Shown: piece after piece, positions 15,734 to 18,507 of the stretch
Layout of the letters: every line of letters begins with the position of its first letter
Numbering within the stretch: position 1 is the first letter of the stretch
From: Chloroflexota bacterium
GTDB taxonomy: Bacteria > Chloroflexota > Anaerolineae > Aggregatilineales > Phototrophicaceae
Assembly: GCA_003242205.1 (NCBI GenBank)
Contig: QGUR01000055.1
Location: 1 to 18,507, forward strand
Length of the DNA stretch: 18,507 nucleotides
Direction: 5' to 3'
Position numbers and translations under genes: made by a program
The notes under the pieces: generated by a model
What the model saw: only the letters and a program-made list of their open reading frames with translations
Databases searched by the model: none
What the model was told of the DNA's origin: nothing

Positions 15734-17392
15734 ATGCAACGAATTCTCGGCTTAGACATTCTCACGTTTTTGATCTTCGCGCCGATGGTCGGCGGGTTGA
15801 TCGTGCTGCTACTACCGCGAAACAGGCCGCTTGCTCGCTGGGCAGCGCTTGCGGTTTCGGTTGTCGTCGGCGCGGTATCGCTGGTAGCGTTCAATACCTA
15901 CGTTCAGAATCCCGGCGGTTTTCGTCTGGAAACGCAGACACCGTGGTTCCCGCTGCTGGGCGCTTCCTGGCATGTCGGGATCGACGGCATCAGCGCGGCG
16001 ATGGTGCTGCTGACCGGCGTCCTGACGCCGCTGGCCATTCTCATCAGCTTCGAGATTGAAGAGCGGGTCAACGCGCACATGGCGCTGCTCCTGATCTTTG
16101 AGGGCGCGACCTTCGGCGTGTTCGTAGCGCAGGACCTGATGATCTTCTTCCTGTTCTACGAGCTGAGCCTTGTGCCGATGTACTTCCTCATCGACCAGTG
16201 GGGCGGCCCCAACCGGAAGTACGCGTCGACCAAATTCTTCATCTATTCGCTCGGCGGTTCGCTTGGCATGTTGCTGGCCACGCAACTGATCGGCTGGTCG
16301 GTGGCGACGATTCCGGCGGATATCGTCGACTCGCTGCGCGCGACGACGCCGGCTCTGGCGAACTATGTCGCCGGCAATCCGTCGATGGATATCCCGGTGC
16401 TCACTGCGCTATGGCCTCATCTGGGCGGAACGTTCCTCGGCGTTGATGCCAGCGTGGTGAAAGGGCTGGCCTTCCTCGGCTTCTTCGTCGCCTTCTGCAT
16501 CAAGGTTCCGGTATGGCCGTTCCACACCTGGCTGCCCGATGCTCATGGTGAAGCGCCGACCGCCGGCTCGATGTTGCTGGCCGGTCTGATGCTCAAGCTC
16601 GGCGCGTACGGCTTCCTCCGTCTGGTGATCCCGATCTTCCCCGATGTCTGGATTGCGGAGATCAACGTGCTCGGTTTCGAGACGAACTGGGCGACGGTGT
16701 TCGCTTTCCTGGCGATGCTCGGTGTTGTCCTCGGCGCGTTCGCCGCGTGGGGCCAGAACGACATCAAGCGGCTGGTGGCGTATAGCTCGGTCAATCACAT
16801 GGGTTTCGTCGCGCTGGGTCTTGCGGTGACTGCCGTTGCTTACGCGCAGTTGTTCTATGAAGGCACGACGCCCTATATTCAGGACGCGATCATCGCCACC
16901 AACGGCGCGGTGATGCAGATGTTCAACCATGGCCTTAGCTCGGCGGCCATGTTCTTGCTCGCCGGGGCGATCTACCACAAGACACACACGCGCGACATAC
17001 GCCAGTATGGCGGCCTGTGGGTCAAAATGCCGATTTTCGGCGGTATCTTCATCTTTTCGAGCATGGCCAGCCTTGGGCTGCCGGGCCTGAACGGGTTTGT
17101 CGGTGAGTTTCTGGTGGTGCGCGGCGTCTGGCCGGTCTTCACCGTCCTGACCGTACTCTCTATGCTCGGCCTGCTGATTACCGGTAGTTACATCCTGAAA
17201 GGTATTCGCGCCATGCTGCATGGGCCATTCAACCTGCACTGGCGCGATACCGATCTCGAAATCGACCTGCGTGAAGTGGTGGCGATTGCGCCGTTGCTGG
17301 CGCTCATCCTGATCACCGGGTTGATTCCGAACTGGATTCTTTCCGTCATCAACGAATCGGTGACGCGCATGCTCGTGCTTCTGGGCGCGTAA
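15734..17392 (+). CDS. nuoM: NADH-quinone oxidoreductase subunit M, first copy
   Basis: A 552-residue antiporter-like proton pump. All main channel residues are in place: Glu143 in TM5 (FFLFYELSLVPMYFLI), Lys257 in TM7 (CIKVPVWPFHTWLPDAH), Lys288 in TM8 (LMLKLGAYG) and Glu458 in TM12 (LPGLNGFVGEFLV). A hydrophilic loop of about 60 residues lies between TM6 and TM7. The ATG at 15734 is preferred because AGGG (15724-15727) lies 6 bases upstream. Alternatives are the ATG at 15728 and a GTG at 15716 overlapping the nuoL stop. A second, different nuoM follows after 10 bases, so the assembled complex probably has four antiporter-like subunits. Confidence 0.94.
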   Translation: MQRILGLDILTFLIFAPMVGGLIVLLLPRNRPLARWAALAVSVVVGAVSLVAFNTYVQNPGGFRLETQTPWFPLLGASWHVGIDGISAAMVLLTGVLTPLAILISFEIEERVNAHMALLLIFEGATFGVFVAQDLMIFFLFYELSLVPMYFLIDQWGGPNRKYASTKFFIYSLGGSLGMLLATQLIGWSVATIPADIVDSLRATTPALANYVAGNPSMDIPVLTALWPHLGGTFLGVDASVVKGLAFLGFFVAFCIKVPVWPFHTWLPDAHGEAPTAGSMLLAGLMLKLGAYGFLRLVIPIFPDVWIAEINVLGFETNWATVFAFLAMLGVVLGAFAAWGQNDIKRLVAYSSVNHMGFVALGLAVTAVAYAQLFYEGTTPYIQDAIIATNGAVMQMFNHGLSSAAMFLLAGAIYHKTHTRDIRQYGGLWVKMPIFGGIFIFSSMASLGLPGLNGFVGEFLVVRGVWPVFTVLTVLSMLGLLITGSYILKGIRAMLHGPFNLHWRDTDLEIDLREVVAIAPLLALILITGLIPNWILSVINESVTRMLVLLGA

Positions 17393-17402
17393 GGTAAATT
17401 CT

Positions 17403-18507
17403 ATGATCGATTCCTTCGCATTTCCCGTCCTGAGCGTCATCGTCTTTGTGCCGATCGTTGCGGCGGTCATCATTCTGTTCATCAACAAGGAACAGAAGGA
17501 CCTGATCCGCGGCGTGGCCATCACGGCGGCGTTCATCGTATTCGCGCTTTCACTGGCGGTTTTTGTGGCCTTCTACAATGCCGCCCCACAGGCTGCCGCA
17601 GCGCAGGAAGCGGCGCTTGCCGATGCTGCTGCCGGCGTTCCGGTCATCGGGCTGGATGAAGCCGAAGGGATGGACTTCAGCAACGTCCGGTTGATCGGCA
17701 CGCAGATGTTCGACAACGGCTTGGCTTTTGAAGAACGCGTCCCGTGGGTTTCCAGCCTCGGCATCAGCTATCGCGTTGGCGCTGATGGCCTGAACGCGCC
17801 GATGCTGCTGCTGACGGGCATGGTGGCCGTCGCCGGCGTGCTGGTTTCGTGGCGTATCGAAGACCGCACCCGCGAGTTCATGGCGTTCTTCCTGCTGCTG
17901 GTGGCAGGCGTCTTTGGCGTGTTCATCGCCATGGATATGTTCCTGCTGTTCTTCTTCTACGAGCTGGCCATCTTCCCGATGTACCTGCTGATCGCCACGT
18001 GGGGATGGGTGCAGCTCCGCGAATATGCGGCGATGAAGCTGACGCTGTACATTCTGGTCGGCTCGGTGATCGCGCTCATCGGCGTGATCGCCATGGTCAT
18101 CACCGCCAACAACTTCTTCATGGGCGAGGGCGCAGCGGTCTTTGAAGCGGCCAAACTAGCCGGCGTGATCCCGCCCGACGCCAGCACGTTCAGCTTCGAC
18201 ATCACCCAACTGACGCTGGCCGGTGAGAACGGCGCGTTCGATATTCCGCTTCTCGGCAATGTGTCGTTCGCGCGCGTCTGGTTCCCGTTCATCTTCATCG
18301 GCTTTGGCGTGCTGGCCGGTCTGTTCCCGTTCCACAACTGGAGCCCCGACGGTCACGTGGCTGCTCCGACGGCGGTGTCGATGATCCATGCAGGCGTGCT
18401 GATGAAGCTCGGCGCGTATGCGGCGCTGCGGGCCGGCGTCCAGCTTCTGCCCGATGGCGCGCAGGTTCACCTGCCGTGGATCGTTTTCCTGACGCTGATC
18501 AACGTGG
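17403..18507 (+). CDS. nuoM: NADH-quinone oxidoreductase subunit M, second copy (partial, cut by window end)
   Basis: The first 368 codons of a second NuoM run off the right edge. It is not a recent copy of the first: the flanks and loops differ, and only the core aligns. TM5 has Glu187 (FFFYELAIFPMYLLI) and TM8 has Lys335 (VLMKLGAYAAL). At the TM7 position of the first copy's Lys257 it has Leu304 (GFGVLAGLFPFHNWSPDGH). The alignment there is ungapped, because the distances from this site to the PFH histidine (7) and to the TM8 lysine (31) are identical in both copies. An Ala/Glu-rich loop at about 60-80 and a long loop at 238-290 are further differences. AAGG at 17391-17394 overlaps the preceding stop codon and lies 8 bases upstream of the ATG. 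nuoN may follow beyond the edge. Confidence 0.92.
   Translation, partial: MIDSFAFPVLSVIVFVPIVAAVIILFINKEQKDLIRGVAITAAFIVFALSLAVFVAFYNAAPQAAAAQEAALADAAAGVPVIGLDEAEGMDFSNVRLIGTQMFDNGLAFEERVPWVSSLGISYRVGADGLNAPMLLLTGMVAVAGVLVSWRIEDRTREFMAFFLLLVAGVFGVFIAMDMFLLFFFYELAIFPMYLLIATWGWVQLREYAAMKLTLYILVGSVIALIGVIAMVITANNFFMGEGAAVFEAAKLAGVIPPDASTFSFDITQLTLAGENGAFDIPLLGNVSFARVWFPFIFIGFGVLAGLFPFHNWSPDGHVAAPTAVSMIHAGVLMKLGAYAALRAGVQLLPDGAQVHLPWIVFLTLINV

Noticed and set aside
15716..17392. GTG at 15716 as the start of the first nuoM, overlapping the nuoL stop
   Set aside because: It lacks a ribosome binding site, while the ATG at 15734 has AGGG 6 bases upstream and gives a standard NuoM N-terminus. It cannot be fully excluded.
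1..18507. tRNA, rRNA, CRISPR arrays, insertion sequences or phage genes
   Set aside because: I saw no spaced repeat arrays, transposase-like frames, terminal inverted repeats or tRNA-like cloverleaf stretches. This is by eye only, so a covariance-model scan could still find a small RNA.

Overview
This is a GC-rich bacterial window with closely packed genes. It carries no RNA gene, CRISPR array or insertion sequence that I can see. The protein types (a very large secreted alpha-2-macroglobulin with SH3-like and Ig-like domains, tandem FemAB-type transferases, and a nuo membrane-arm cluster with two nuoM genes) suggest Chloroflexota, possibly Anaerolineae. That assignment is inference from protein style; there is no rRNA or marker phylogeny to test it.

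Layout. Positions 1-258 are a leader with a TATAAT box. Positions 259-6519 (+) encode a 2086-residue secreted alpha-2-macroglobulin-like protein with an intact CTEQ thioester motif, followed by a strong intrinsic terminator at 6546-6584. Positions 6782-7309 (+) encode a small SRPBCC-fold protein. It converges, with a 7-base overlap, on a minus-strand group read from right to left: femAB-like gene 2 (10549-9521), a doubtful 68-codon ORF (9504-9298), femAB-like gene 1 (9297-8215) and an epoxide-hydrolase-type alpha/beta hydrolase (8193-7303). Positions 10550-10850 are a divergent control region with three extended -10 promoter candidates and a repeated 10-mer.

From 10851 to the right edge lies a plus-strand complex I cluster, nuoA-H-J-K-L-M-M', with M' cut by the window end. 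All genes encode membrane-arm subunits. The peripheral-arm genes nuoB, C, D, E, F, G and I are absent from their usual places.

The main finding is that this looks like a '2M' complex I, a variant with a fourth antiporter-like pumping subunit. Two different nuoM genes lie in tandem. The lateral helix of NuoL is also about 28-30 residues longer than in E. coli or Thermus (reference lengths from memory), and this helix is the part that must stretch to hold an extra pump module. The extended helix contains a weak 30-residue tandem repeat. The second NuoM has leucine where the proton-path lysine of TM7 is expected. NuoL also carries a histidine-rich loop with 13 His in 34 residues. The 2M architecture itself is already described in the literature; the helix repeat, the missing lysine, the His loop and the separated membrane-arm operon are the parts worth checking.
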